A stretch of DNA of 64,000 nucleotides from an uncultured Bacteroidales bacterium (GCA_900315705.1 ONAB01000010.1:91143-155142), one strand, 5' to 3'. Positions 47,976-57,226 are shown, counted from the stretch's first letter. Program-made: numbers and translations. Notes: generated by a model not told the origin, from the letters alone.

Positions 47976-48054
47976 CCTTGAGCAGTCCCGAAGGGACAAA
48001 ATCCCAGTAACCCCGCACAAGCGACGAAGTCGCGCAGTGTGGTGCCTTGAGGAG
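47976..48054 (+). repeat. Hairpin repeat, copy 1 (CCTTGAGCAG family)
   Basis: CCTTGAGCAG followed by TCCC-GAA-GGGA, then CCCCGCAC, GCGAC-GAA-GTCGC and GTGTGG: two nested small hairpins. The same architecture recurs at 48770-48834. Bases 47935-47975 are a GAGACTTTAGACTTGAGACT microrepeat. Confidence 0.65.
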
Positions 48055-48078
48055 GAGATATAATTTAAAACAAATGAT

Positions 48079-48840
48079 ATGAAAAAGAAACTTGTCGTGC
48101 TTTCGGGCGCCGGCATCAGCGCCGAAAGTGGAATCAGCACCTTCAGGGACAGTGACGGTCTCTGGGAAAACTACAACGTGGAGGAGGTGGCCAGCATCGA
48201 CGGCTGGTACCGCAACCCCGACCTGATGACGAAATTCTACAATGAGCGGCGCGCCCAGCTGGAGAAGGCGCAGCCCAACGAGGCCCACAAGCTCGTGGCC
48301 GAATTGGAGAAATACTACGATGTCACTGTGGTGACGCAGAACATTGACGACCTGCACGAGCGGGGCGGCTCGCACCACATCATCCACCTGCACGGCGAGG
48401 CCACCAAGGTGTGCAGCGAGAACGGCAAGCGCTTCGTCCAGGACATCGGCTACCGCGCCGTGGGCAACGACGAGCGCACCCCCGACGGTGCCCGTATGCG
48501 CCCCTTCATCGTCTGGTTCGGCGAGGCCGTGCCAATGATGGACCAGGCCGTGAAAGCCGTGGAGAAGGCCGACATCCTCGTCATCATCGGCACCTCCCTC
48601 AACGTCTATCCCGCCGCCGGCCTCCTATACTACGCCCCCACCGACACCCCCATCTACGTCATCGACCCCAAAGACGTGCAGCCCATCAGCCGGCACGTCC
48701 ATTTCATCAAGGACGTGGCCACCGCCGGTATGCGCAAGCTGTTCGAGGAATTGAGAATTGAGAATTATTCCTTGAGCAGCCCCGTTAGGGGCAAGAGCTT
48801 GGTAGGCCCCCACAAGGCGAAGCCGCAGTGGGGAGATTGA
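48079..48840 (+). CDS. cobB: Sirtuin NAD-dependent protein deacylase, with repeat-derived tail
   Basis: A 253-residue Sir2 protein. GAGISAESGISTFR (10-23) binds NAD, QNID (87-90) is the nicotinamide pocket, His 105 in IHLHGEATK is the catalytic base, and IVWFGEAVP and GTSLNVYPAAGLL complete the Rossmann fold. The four zinc-binding cysteines are absent (one Cys only, at 112), as in other Bacteroidetes sirtuins of this subgroup. From about residue 225 the protein is coded by a GAATTGAGAATT microrepeat and then by copy 2 of the hairpin repeat, so the last 28 residues are not part of the sirtuin fold. Acyl specificity is not evident. Confidence 0.92.
   Translation: MKKKLVVLSGAGISAESGISTFRDSDGLWENYNVEEVASIDGWYRNPDLMTKFYNERRAQLEKAQPNEAHKLVAELEKYYDVTVVTQNIDDLHERGGSHHIIHLHGEATKVCSENGKRFVQDIGYRAVGNDERTPDGARMRPFIVWFGEAVPMMDQAVKAVEKADILVIIGTSLNVYPAAGLLYYAPTDTPIYVIDPKDVQPISRHVHFIKDVATAGMRKLFEELRIENYSLSSPVRGKSLVGPHKAKPQWGD
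48770..48834 (+). repeat. Hairpin repeat, copy 2, inside the sirtuin coding end
   Basis: CCTTGAGCAG, CCCC-GTTA-GGGG, then CCCCCAC with an inner GGC-GAA-GCC and AGTGGGG: the same layout as 47976-48054 with compensating stem changes. The sirtuin stop codon lies just past it. Confidence 0.65.
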
Positions 48841-48871
48841 CAGAGGATAATAACCACAAAACCAAACAATA

Positions 48872-49327
48872 ATGTTTCGCAAAATCACCATTTCAATCCT
48901 GTTCATCTTGACAACCATAGCAGTCTCTTCCTGTTACGAGGAGGGCGGCGCGCGCGGCGGCAACATCAACGAACCCGAATACCGTATCGTCAAGCCGTGG
49001 CAGATCACCCACACCTACCTCAACGGCGAAGAGATCACGGAGACCGACTATTACGCCAACCGGCCCAGCACCTTCTACTACATCTACGCCGACTGTGTGC
49101 TGAGTGTGACCGCCTACTTCAACGGACAGGTGCGCGAGTCCACGGCCGGGCACTGGATTTTCAAGGACCACAACAAGATTCTGGAGATGGAGTTCTCCCT
49201 TCTGGGGTATCACTATTTCTATCAGGCCACGGTCAAGAAGTTGACGAAAAACGATCTGATATACGAATACGACGACCCCGATGGCAATCATTGGCGCATA
49301 GAGATGGGCTCTCGCGCCTCATACTAA
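48872..49327 (+). CDS. Small lipoprotein of unknown function
   Basis: A 151-residue lipoprotein (MFRKITISILFILTTIAVSS then Cys 21). The mature part, with WQITHTYLNGEEITETDYYA, WIFKDHNKILEMEF and LTKNDLIYEYDDPDGNHWRI, has the order of a small lipocalin-like barrel seen in many Bacteroidetes lipoproteins. No ligand can be predicted. It follows the sirtuin by 31 bases. Confidence 0.72.
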   Translation: MFRKITISILFILTTIAVSSCYEEGGARGGNINEPEYRIVKPWQITHTYLNGEEITETDYYANRPSTFYYIYADCVLSVTAYFNGQVRESTAGHWIFKDHNKILEMEFSLLGYHYFYQATVKKLTKNDLIYEYDDPDGNHWRIEMGSRASY

Positions 49328-49353
49328 CAACTTTTCTGCCTAAGGGCACTCCC

Positions 49354-50430
49354 CTACCGCACCTTGATGCGCTGACCCAAGGAGAGAATACTCGTCTCCT
49401 TGATGTGGTTCAGTTTGCACAGTTTCTCCACCGTCGTGTGATATTTCTTGGCGATGGCATAGAGTGTGTCGCCCTTCTTGACGATATGCACCGTCGGCTT
49501 GTGGGACGAAGTTGAAGGTTGTGCCTGCGGCTTGGGCTTCACCACCTCGTTGGCAATCTTGGCCAGCGTGTCCTGCGCTGCCTTCACGGTATCCTTGCCC
49601 GCAACCGGCGCCGGCACGTTGCGACTGTTGTCCACCACAATGATCTTGTTGGCGCTACGGTCGATGTTCTGGTAGGCCTTTTCCATTGAGGAAACGGTAA
49701 TATCCACATTCTTGTGGAGTTTGCGTTCGCTGCGCCTGTGGGCAAGCAGCCATTCATACGTTTCAGGAATATAGAACACCTTGGCCATTTGGGAGTGGTT
49801 GATGCCTTTCAGCTTGTCGAAACGGAGCAGATGGGTGGAGCCGCACTGCTTCATCGCGTCCACAATGCGCTGCGACTGGCTGAGTGTCACAGCCTTGTCG
49901 GCGGTGCCGTGGATAATCCACAAGGGAAGAGTATTGAGTTTGCAGAAGTCCCTGCGAGAGCTGCCCCCGCACAAGGCCATACCCGCCGCGAAGGGCTCCG
50001 GGTAGGTGGAGAGCAAATCGAAAGTGCCGTAGCCGCCCAGACTCATCCCGATGACGTAGATGCGGTCGGTGTCCATCTCGTAATGTTCTTGCACCCAATG
50101 CAGCACATTGATGATTTTGTCGGGGTTCCAAGGGCCGCCGGGGTTCTGCGGGGCTATAATCAGGGCGTCAATGTCACGTCCCATCGAAATGGCGTCAAGA
50201 CAACCATATTTGCGCACGCGACTCAGGTCTGTGCCGCAGAGACTGTGCCCGTGCAGGAACAGGACCACCGGCATCTCGCTCTTCTTCGCCGCATAGTCGT
50301 CGGGCGTGGAGACCCAGAAGTTGTAACCATTGCTCACCACATTGCGATAGGCGGTGAACGTATATTCGGTCTGTGCAAAAACAGACAAGGACAATCCGAT
50401 TGTCCAGATAAGTGTCAATAATTTTTTCAT
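49354..50430 (-). CDS. Secreted esterase/hydrolase with C-terminal LysM domain
   Basis: A 358-residue exported protein (signal ending about SVFAQ). Residues 20-240 are an alpha/beta hydrolase of the esterase/PHB-depolymerase type: VVLFLHGHSLCGTD, nucleophile elbow GMSLGGYG, LWIIHGTADKAV and a final GINHSQM His. A linker rich in Pro, Ser and Thr leads to one LysM domain (HIVKKGDTLYAIAKKYHTTV, LGQRIKVR), which would hold it on peptidoglycan. The substrate is unknown; cell-wall or carbohydrate esters are plausible. It is the last gene of a five-gene operon, 40 bases after the MORN protein. Confidence 0.85.
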   Translation of the reverse strand: MKKLLTLIWTIGLSLSVFAQTEYTFTAYRNVVSNGYNFWVSTPDDYAAKKSEMPVVLFLHGHSLCGTDLSRVRKYGCLDAISMGRDIDALIIAPQNPGGPWNPDKIINVLHWVQEHYEMDTDRIYVIGMSLGGYGTFDLLSTYPEPFAAGMALCGGSSRRDFCKLNTLPLWIIHGTADKAVTLSQSQRIVDAMKQCGSTHLLRFDKLKGINHSQMAKVFYIPETYEWLLAHRRSERKLHKNVDITVSSMEKAYQNIDRSANKIIVVDNSRNVPAPVAGKDTVKAAQDTLAKIANEVVKPKPQAQPSTSSHKPTVHIVKKGDTLYAIAKKYHTTVEKLCKLNHIKETSILSLGQRIKVR

Positions 50431-50470
50431 AAAACAAACATTGTCATCGGCATCCCGCCGATAAATATCA

Positions 50471-51508
50471 TTATTCTTGTGGTTTTTCCTTGTTGAAGAG
50501 AGCCTTCACCATCTTGGCTTCCACGCCTTCGGAATATATCTCCTCGCCGGGCGAGGGTTTGAGCTTGATGGTGATGGCATCGTTGTCGGCGCCCTCCACC
50601 TCCTCATAGCCCACAATGGCGTCGGTGGCGGCAATCACGCTGGGCGCGATGCGGGTGAAGACGAGAAAGTCGGCCCAGTTGGAGATGTCGTCCAAAGACT
50701 CGTCCACCTTGATGCGCTTGCCGTTGCGCGACACAGCCACGGCCTTGTCGCCATCCTTGAGGAAATAGGCGATAAGGTCCTGGTTGACCTTCTGGCCATA
50801 GCCATTCTGATAAAGGTAAATATAGGTCTTCATCATCCTATGGTCCTTGTACTCCACGGTGCTGCGCAGTTTCCCATTGGCATCGTAAGTGTCCCAAGGG
50901 CCGGTGCGCACATCCTTGAGGTAATTGCCCCGAACGCAGATTTTCCCTTTCGGGAAATAAGAGGTGGAGAGTCCGTTGCGCTTGCCATCGAGGAAATGCT
51001 CCTCCAGACTGAGCTGGCCATCCGTGAAATAGGTCTTGTAAACGCCGTTCATCTTGTCGTCCTTGTACTCAACCTCCTCCAAGAGCACGCCCGTCTCCTT
51101 GGAATAAATCTTCCACGTGCCCGAGCGCTTGCCCAAAACATACTCTTCCACCGAAATCAGTTGGCCGTTGTTGGCGTAATAGTTCCAGACGCCGTCCTTC
51201 TGCTGATCGACAAACACGCCTTCCGAGGCTTTGCGGCCGTTCTCGTGGTAGATAACAGTGTTCACCTTGTGGACGCCCTGAATAAAGTCGGTGGTACTCT
51301 TCAGTTTGCCATTGGTATGGTAATAACGAAAAGTGCCATAGGGCACATTGTCCTTGAACCGGCCCTCATACACCAGTTTGCCCTTCTCATACTTTTTCCA
51401 TACGCCCTGCTTCCGGCCAGAAGCATCGGTCTTGTTGATGTTGGCCGTATCCTGTCCATAGAGCGAGAGGGCGAACAGGCAACACACGAGGAACATTATT
51501 CTTTTCAT
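50471..51508 (-). CDS. MORN-repeat (YwqK-like) exported protein
   Basis: A 345-residue exported protein (start at 51508; signal MKRIMFLVCCLFALSLYGQ). Residues 30-235 contain about nine MORN-like repeats (GVWKKYEKGKLVYEGRFKDN, GTWKIYSKETGVLLEEVEYK, NGVYKTYFTDGQLSLEEHFL). The family is often labelled 'YwqK toxin-antitoxin antitoxin', but nothing here supports a toxin pair. The last 110 residues are unrecognised. It starts four bases after the glgB stop, so it is translationally coupled. Confidence 0.82.
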   Translation of the reverse strand: MKRIMFLVCCLFALSLYGQDTANINKTDASGRKQGVWKKYEKGKLVYEGRFKDNVPYGTFRYYHTNGKLKSTTDFIQGVHKVNTVIYHENGRKASEGVFVDQQKDGVWNYYANNGQLISVEEYVLGKRSGTWKIYSKETGVLLEEVEYKDDKMNGVYKTYFTDGQLSLEEHFLDGKRNGLSTSYFPKGKICVRGNYLKDVRTGPWDTYDANGKLRSTVEYKDHRMMKTYIYLYQNGYGQKVNQDLIAYFLKDGDKAVAVSRNGKRIKVDESLDDISNWADFLVFTRIAPSVIAATDAIVGYEEVEGADNDAITIKLKPSPGEEIYSEGVEAKMVKALFNKEKPQE

Positions 51509-51512
51509 ATTC

Positions 51513-53510
51513 TTATTCTTTATCATTCATTTTTTTCAAAACGAGGGCACTACGGCTGGGAAGATATAGCTTCAGGCGCCATTGCCCGCCCCGTTTGTAG
51601 GATTCATACTGCATCGTATCATCAATATTGCCGAAGCCATTGTACCGCGACGAATCGCTGTCCAGGCAAATGGTATAACGGCCCTCTTGGCAATTTATTT
51701 CATAATCCATAAAGGATTTGGATGGATTGAAGTTAAAGACCATCAGGCAAGGGCCGCGGTGGAAGGCCAGGATTTTGTCGCCGTCATTGTCGCAGCACTT
51801 CTCCGGCAGATAGTCGAGGAGATGCTCCTGGCGCACGAGATGTATCATATCGGCATCAAAGCGGTTGAGTCCGGCGTACTTGAGCAGTTCATCGTCGGCG
51901 AGGTTCCACTGGCGGCGGGCATACTGGCACGACCAGCCGTTGCCCTCGCGGGGAAAATCGATCCATTCAGGATGGCCGAACTCGTTGCCCATAAAGTTGA
52001 GATATCCACCGGAACAGAGCGTCAGCGTCACCAAGCGAATCATTTTGTGCAAGGCGATGCCCCTGTCCACCGTCATATCGGGAGTCAGCACCGACATTGA
52101 AGTGTACATCTTGTCATCCATCATCCTGAATATAAGCGTCTTGTCGCCCACCAACGCCTGGTCGTGGCACTCCACATAGCTGATGGTCTGCTCTTCGCGG
52201 CGCTTGTCGGTCATCCGGAAGTAGATGTCGCCCATCCCCCATTGCTCGTCAGAGAGGGTCTTGACCGTCTTCATCCAGTAGTCGGCGATGCCCATCGACA
52301 TCCGAAAGTCGAAGCCGATGCCGCCGCGTTCGGTCGGGAAGGCCATCCCCGGCATCCCGCTGACATCCTCCGCAATGGTCACCGACTGCGGGTTGAGTTG
52401 ATGCACGAGGTTGTTGGCCATTGTCAGGTAGGCCACGGCATCCTCATCCACATTGTCGTCGAAATACTGGGCGTACTCTAAAAAGTCCACCCCAAGTCCG
52501 TGGTTGAGGTAGCACATACTGGTGACGCCGTCGAAGCGGAAGCCGTCGAAACGAAACTCCTGGAGCCAATATTTCAGGTTGGAGAAGAGATAGAGCAGCG
52601 TTTCCTGCTTGCCATAGTCGAAGCAGCGGGAGTTCCACACGCGGTGGTGGCCCCGCTCGCCGGAATGGAAATAGAGGTGGTCGCTGCCGTCAAAGAGGGA
52701 AAGTCCCTCCTTCTCGTTGGCGACGGAGTGCGAGTGGACAATGTCGAGGATAACGGCAATGCCCTCTCGGTGGGCAGTATCGATGAGTTCCTTGAGCTCC
52801 TCGGGGGTGCCGAAGCGCGACGAGGGCGCGAAGAAATTGGACACCTGGTAGCCGAACGAGCCGTAATAGGGATGCTCCTGCACAGCCATCAGCTGTATCA
52901 TATTATAGCCGAGTTTCTTTATTCTCGGAATGACATTCTCCTTGAACTCCCAGTAGGAGGCCACTTTTGCCTCTTGCGATGACATTCCCACGTGCGCCTC
53001 ATAAATCAGGGGGTGAGACACTTTCTTCGGGGGCTCATACTGCCACTGGTAAGGGGTTTCTGGCTCCCACACCTGGGCACAGAACACCTTGGTGTTGTCG
53101 TCCTGCACCACGCGGGTGGCGTAGGAGGGCAGGCGCTCGTCGGCACCGGAACGCCATACCATCCAGAGTTTGTAGAGCATCGTATGCTGCAAAGCGAAGT
53201 CGGGAAGCTCGATTTCCCAGTCGCCGTTGCCAATAGGATGGAGCGCGAACTCGGGCTTCACCTGCCAATGGGAGAAGTCACCGTAAAGATAGAGCTGCAC
53301 GGCATTGGGGGCTTTCTCGCGAAACACCCACCCTTTTTCCGTACGGTGGAGACCGTAATAGAGGTAGCCGTTGGCCACATCGGCAAGAGGGCGCGTGCCA
53401 TCGGTGAACTCCAGCTCACGGAGGACCGCCCGCTGGTGCCGTTTCTGCAACGCCGCCGCGTAGGGCTTCAGATAAGGGTCTATCTTTACAAGTTCCGGTG
53501 TCTTGACCAT
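51513..53510 (-). CDS. glgB: 1,4-alpha-glucan branching enzyme (GH13_8 type)
   Basis: A 665-residue branching enzyme of the eukaryote-like type common in Bacteroidetes. It has an N-terminal CBM48 (FREKAPNAVQLYLYGDFSHW), the GH13 barrel with GSFGYQVSNFFAPSSRFGTP, nucleophile region FRFDGFRFDGVTSM, acid/base TIAEDVSGMPG and FMGNEFGHPEWIDFPR, and a C-terminal beta domain. It makes alpha-1,6 branches in glycogen. No other glycogen gene is adjacent; instead it lies inside an operon with transglutaminase-like and MORN proteins. Confidence 0.94.
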   Translation of the reverse strand: MVKTPELVKIDPYLKPYAAALQKRHQRAVLRELEFTDGTRPLADVANGYLYYGLHRTEKGWVFREKAPNAVQLYLYGDFSHWQVKPEFALHPIGNGDWEIELPDFALQHTMLYKLWMVWRSGADERLPSYATRVVQDDNTKVFCAQVWEPETPYQWQYEPPKKVSHPLIYEAHVGMSSQEAKVASYWEFKENVIPRIKKLGYNMIQLMAVQEHPYYGSFGYQVSNFFAPSSRFGTPEELKELIDTAHREGIAVILDIVHSHSVANEKEGLSLFDGSDHLYFHSGERGHHRVWNSRCFDYGKQETLLYLFSNLKYWLQEFRFDGFRFDGVTSMCYLNHGLGVDFLEYAQYFDDNVDEDAVAYLTMANNLVHQLNPQSVTIAEDVSGMPGMAFPTERGGIGFDFRMSMGIADYWMKTVKTLSDEQWGMGDIYFRMTDKRREEQTISYVECHDQALVGDKTLIFRMMDDKMYTSMSVLTPDMTVDRGIALHKMIRLVTLTLCSGGYLNFMGNEFGHPEWIDFPREGNGWSCQYARRQWNLADDELLKYAGLNRFDADMIHLVRQEHLLDYLPEKCCDNDGDKILAFHRGPCLMVFNFNPSKSFMDYEINCQEGRYTICLDSDSSRYNGFGNIDDTMQYESYKRGGQWRLKLYLPSRSALVLKKMNDKE

Positions 53511-53531
53511 TGTTATTCTGCAAATGAAGAA

Positions 53532-55208
53532 TTAATACTGGATGACAAAGCGGCGCGGGGCGTCCCACTCCACCATCATCTCCCTGAATTTCTTGTACTG
53601 CTTGACGGGGATTTCCGTAGCGGAGATTCTCAACTGACGGAACACCTTCAGCTTGTTATCGACAATCTCCGTTTTGAGAACGATTTTCCCGAAGGGATAC
53701 TCCTTCTCATACGCGAAGGGTTTGGTCAGCCACTGGGCCCCGGCGGGGAGCGTTACCTCGTACATATAGCGTTCCTCCGTGGAATCGACTGCCACAGGAC
53801 AGGTCCGCTCGCGCGTCAGGTTGACTGAGCGCACCGGTGTCCCATAGCCACTGCCGTCGAGCGTGAGCTGGCAGTAACGGCCGCTCAACGGGGTAACCTT
53901 GGCACGCACCGGCTGCACATTGGAGGGCTCCACCGTGCGCAACACCGGCGAGACCGCGTCCACGCGCGTCATCGTCACGTCGGCATCCCAACCCGCATCC
54001 GACTTGGAGAGACGAACCTGTGCCTCCAAATCGACTTTCCGCGGCCAGGGCAGGAAGTTGATCACCTCCCCGTTCTTGTCGATATAGCTGTCGTACACAT
54101 ATTTAACATCCAAAGATTGCGGACTCTTCGAGAGGGCTGATATATAATAGGTATTGCCGTCCATAGTCAAACGCAGCAGGGCTTCCGGATTTTCCATCAG
54201 ATGGTTATACATAAAGCCGAACCGCGCATCGTACCCGGCAGCGCGCAACATCGACTCCAACAAGAGGTTCTTCTCCACGGGCGTGCCGCAATTGGTTTTC
54301 CAGACCATATAGGGCGAAGCAATGATGTTGGCCATATATCTCATAGGCAAAGCGTTGGTGTGGATATTGTCGCAGACATAGTCGCGGATGGCAAGCACCT
54401 TCTCCATCGGAGATATCTCTTTTTTCATAATAGGATTCAGCACCTCATCATAGAGGTTGGAAGGAGCAGGTAAGAAAGCGTTCTGCATCGTCAAATACGA
54501 CATCAGCGTGGTTGGACTGTCGAAGGTGGTGAACATCACAAAATCCTGTTCATCGGGAAGAAGATTGCTCTCGGCGGTTTTCTGGGGCAGGTCGGTGAAG
54601 GTCCAGGTGAGCACCCGCGCGCTGTCGGGGCCGTAAGAATAGACCTCCGACTTGTTCTTTCCCCGATAATGCACATTGTGGAAGAGAGCAGATTCGTGAG
54701 GAAGTGTCACGGAAACCTCGTAACGATCCACCGGGGCGTCCTCAGAAAGGTCAACACGCTCCATCAGTGCCGGGATGAACGGCTGCTCGGTATGGATGGT
54801 GTAGTCGAGCACGATGGTGGCGTCATACTCAAGGGCCGTGTGCGTGACCACCATCTCGCGCATCCCGTTGAAACGCTCGCAGTCGGTGCAGCTGTAGGGC
54901 AAACTGGGGTTGAAGGCGTTGTCGGGAGTCTTCACCACACTGCCATCCTTGCGTACCGTGTAAGCCTCGTTGATGGTGAGTGTCTGAAATTCAGGATTAT
55001 AGAGAATAAATGTCTCGCCGTATGTGTCGAACGACGCCCTGGTGAAGATTTGCAGTTCCTTCCTGTAGCGATAATCCAGACTGCCATCCTCATTGAGGGT
55101 GTAGGATTTGGAGATAAGATGATAGGTGGCCTCGTACGACTGTGCCGACAGGTTTGCGGCAATGAAGCATAAGAGGGCAAACAGTATGGAGATATGTTTT
55201 TTCATCAA
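53532..55208 (-). CDS. Exported DUF3857/transglutaminase-like protein 1
   Basis: A 558-residue exported protein (signal ending about NLSAQ). Residues 25-200 look like DUF3857 (VRKDGSVVKTPDNAFNPSLP, MVVTHTALEYDATIVLDYTI). Residues 270-360 are a transglutaminase-like core (AIRDYVCDNIHTNALPMRYM, WKTNCGTPVEKNLLLESMLR) with the Cys in NCGTP. The His and Asp of the triad are less clear (NTYYISALS). Function in Bacteroidetes is not established. It lies 27 bases after a second protein of the same plan, suggesting they work together. Confidence 0.82.
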   Translation of the reverse strand: MMKKHISILFALLCFIAANLSAQSYEATYHLISKSYTLNEDGSLDYRYRKELQIFTRASFDTYGETFILYNPEFQTLTINEAYTVRKDGSVVKTPDNAFNPSLPYSCTDCERFNGMREMVVTHTALEYDATIVLDYTIHTEQPFIPALMERVDLSEDAPVDRYEVSVTLPHESALFHNVHYRGKNKSEVYSYGPDSARVLTWTFTDLPQKTAESNLLPDEQDFVMFTTFDSPTTLMSYLTMQNAFLPAPSNLYDEVLNPIMKKEISPMEKVLAIRDYVCDNIHTNALPMRYMANIIASPYMVWKTNCGTPVEKNLLLESMLRAAGYDARFGFMYNHLMENPEALLRLTMDGNTYYISALSKSPQSLDVKYVYDSYIDKNGEVINFLPWPRKVDLEAQVRLSKSDAGWDADVTMTRVDAVSPVLRTVEPSNVQPVRAKVTPLSGRYCQLTLDGSGYGTPVRSVNLTRERTCPVAVDSTEERYMYEVTLPAGAQWLTKPFAYEKEYPFGKIVLKTEIVDNKLKVFRQLRISATEIPVKQYKKFREMMVEWDAPRRFVIQY

Positions 55209-55235
55209 TATTCTATTTTAACAAAGACAACAACA

Positions 55236-57179
55236 TTAACGGCTCAACACGACTGGGGTGTTCATAAAAAACTCCTGGTTCATTACGGCCTGGCGATATG
55301 AAGGCCAGTCCTCGGCCTCATAAATGCGCTTGCCGAAGCGGATATTCTCGTGGAACTGCAGTACGGAGCTTTGCAGCTTGTAGCCGCCGTCGAAGGTGAC
55401 AGCGCCGCCCGTGGCGGTCCGAGCCTTGGGCACCTGGGCGGAGGTGTAGCCGGGGGGCAGTGTCATCGTCTCTGAGATCTGCACCAGGCGGGAGCAGCGG
55501 TCACTGAAGGGCATTGTGCGCGTCTCCAAGGAGGTGTCATACGACAGGTGCGGCATCGCGAACTTGTAGAAGCCCTTGGCGAGGAACGGCGTGACAATGA
55601 CCACATTGTCGGTGACGGTGGCGTAGTCGGGAATCACAAAGCGGTAGGTAATGGAGACCGGCTGCTCGAGGTAGCGGTCCTCATCGGTGTATTTGACACT
55701 TTGGAGCTTGGCGTTGGGATAGAGGGAGAAGAGTTGCCGTTCGACATTGGCGCGCCATTCGGAGCGGCGTCCGCGGAAGAGGGCACGCACTGTGCGGTCC
55801 GATTGTCCCTCGGCAGTAACGGTCACGGTGCCGGAGAGGGCGCCTTTCTTGTTCACCTTGGTAGTGGCGCTCATCTTGAGGTAGTGGTTCTCCGCCTTGG
55901 AGACGGGGGTGAGGCCGAGTTTGGCGCCTTGCGGCAAGCCCATCAGGTAGTTTTGCTGCTGTTCGGCGCTGGACCACAGCTCACGCACGCCCGGCACCCA
56001 GGTGGGGTCGAGCAGCTGATAGTTGCCGTTGCGGCGCTTGACCACCGTGACGCAGTGGTTGAACTGGTCGGCGGGGATGTCCTCGATGCGCTCGCCGGCC
56101 ATCGTCATCGCAGCATACGCCTGGAAACCGGCGGCCCGCAGCATCGCGATAAGCATACCGGCCTTGTCCTTGCACACACCGCAGCGGTCAGTAAAGTTCA
56201 TCTCGCACTTGTGGAGCGTGTAGCCCTCGCCCTCCCCCATCGAGATGCCCGAGTAGCGCATATTGTCGGCCACCCAGTGGGTCAGGATATAGATGCTGTC
56301 GTTCTCACTCTTCGCGGGGCGCAGCAGTTCGGCCACCTTCTGTTTCACTTCGTCGGTAGGCACGAAACTGCCGTAGTCCTCGTTCACGCCATAGAACCAC
56401 ATCGACTTGGCCTGCCAGTTTTCGGCAGTGGAGAGTATCAATTTGGTCTGCACATCATTGTCGGCCAACGTATGGGGGGCCTTCTTCATCGGCATAATCT
56501 CTTTCTTGGAGAAAGAATAGACCACCCGGCCGTCCACGTTCTTGCGGGAAGACTGCAAAGTGCCGTTATAGACCGAGTATTGAAGTTTCTTGGAGGGCAG
56601 CACGCTCAGGATGTACACCTTCTCGCGCACAGGCTGGTGACTCCAGAAGGGCACAATGTCGTAGAAGTGGCCTCGCATCGGGGGGATATACTTGGCATCG
56701 GGGTCACTGTCGTGCAGAAGTGCGTAGGTGAAGCCCTTCTTGTAGGTCACATACTCCACGGCGTCGCCGGGTTCGAGGCGGCCCACGGCCACCATCTTCT
56801 GGCTGGCGCCCCAGTATATCATACGGGCCGGTGCGGGATAGTCGAGCACGGGGTTGTCAATCTTCTCCACCAGGCCGCTCTTGCGGTGCACCTTCACCTC
56901 CCGAATCTCCACGTAGGCGGAGAGCGGGTCGTAGTCCATCTTCACGCAGTTGAAGTCGCGCCCGCCGGCGGGGGTGAGCACCTTGTAGAGGACGTGGCCA
57001 TAGACGTGGCTCAGGCCGCTCTCCTCCATCACCACACGGGTGCTGTCGAAGAGGGTGACAATGTCATAGCCGGCATAGTCCGCATCAGACACCGCAGAGA
57101 GCTGTTGCTGCACGGACTGGGCGCGCAGGCCCGTCGCCACGGCAAAGAGGCTAAAGAGTAAAAGGATGATATTTCTCAT
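55236..57179 (-). CDS. Exported DUF3857/transglutaminase-like protein 2
   Basis: A 647-residue exported protein (start at 57179; signal MRNIILLLFSLFAVATGLRA). DUF3857 occupies about residues 40-220 (VHRKSGLVEKIDNPVLDYPA, GDAVEYVTYKKGF). The transglutaminase core is complete: Cys in DRCGVCKDKAGMLIAMLRAA, His in FNHCVTVVKR and Asp in LLDPTWVPG. A C-terminal beta domain follows. It is the first gene of the operon leading to glgB. The enzymatic reaction, cross-linking or peptide cleavage, is unknown. Confidence 0.85.
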   Translation of the reverse strand: MRNIILLLFSLFAVATGLRAQSVQQQLSAVSDADYAGYDIVTLFDSTRVVMEESGLSHVYGHVLYKVLTPAGGRDFNCVKMDYDPLSAYVEIREVKVHRKSGLVEKIDNPVLDYPAPARMIYWGASQKMVAVGRLEPGDAVEYVTYKKGFTYALLHDSDPDAKYIPPMRGHFYDIVPFWSHQPVREKVYILSVLPSKKLQYSVYNGTLQSSRKNVDGRVVYSFSKKEIMPMKKAPHTLADNDVQTKLILSTAENWQAKSMWFYGVNEDYGSFVPTDEVKQKVAELLRPAKSENDSIYILTHWVADNMRYSGISMGEGEGYTLHKCEMNFTDRCGVCKDKAGMLIAMLRAAGFQAYAAMTMAGERIEDIPADQFNHCVTVVKRRNGNYQLLDPTWVPGVRELWSSAEQQQNYLMGLPQGAKLGLTPVSKAENHYLKMSATTKVNKKGALSGTVTVTAEGQSDRTVRALFRGRRSEWRANVERQLFSLYPNAKLQSVKYTDEDRYLEQPVSITYRFVIPDYATVTDNVVIVTPFLAKGFYKFAMPHLSYDTSLETRTMPFSDRCSRLVQISETMTLPPGYTSAQVPKARTATGGAVTFDGGYKLQSSVLQFHENIRFGKRIYEAEDWPSYRQAVMNQEFFMNTPVVLSR

Positions 57180-57209
57180 AATAATTCTTTTGCGTTGAAC
57201 AAAGAGCCG

Positions 57210-57217
57210 CAAAAATA
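57210..57217 (-). promoter_or_regulatory. -7 box of the transglutaminase-glgB operon
   Basis: TATTTTTG on the minus strand, 30 bases before the ATG. The expected -33 position is occupied by the ACACGAATT repeat. Confidence 0.45.
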
Positions 57218-57226
57218 CAAAAAAAT

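Noticed and set aside
50471-51508. Toxin-antitoxin role for the MORN-repeat protein
   Set aside because: The label is inherited from family naming; the protein is exported and no toxin gene is adjacent.
55548-57161. Frame of 537 codons antisense to the transglutaminase-like gene
   Set aside because: The sense strand has an exported protein with an intact Cys-His-Asp triad; the antisense frame has no motif.
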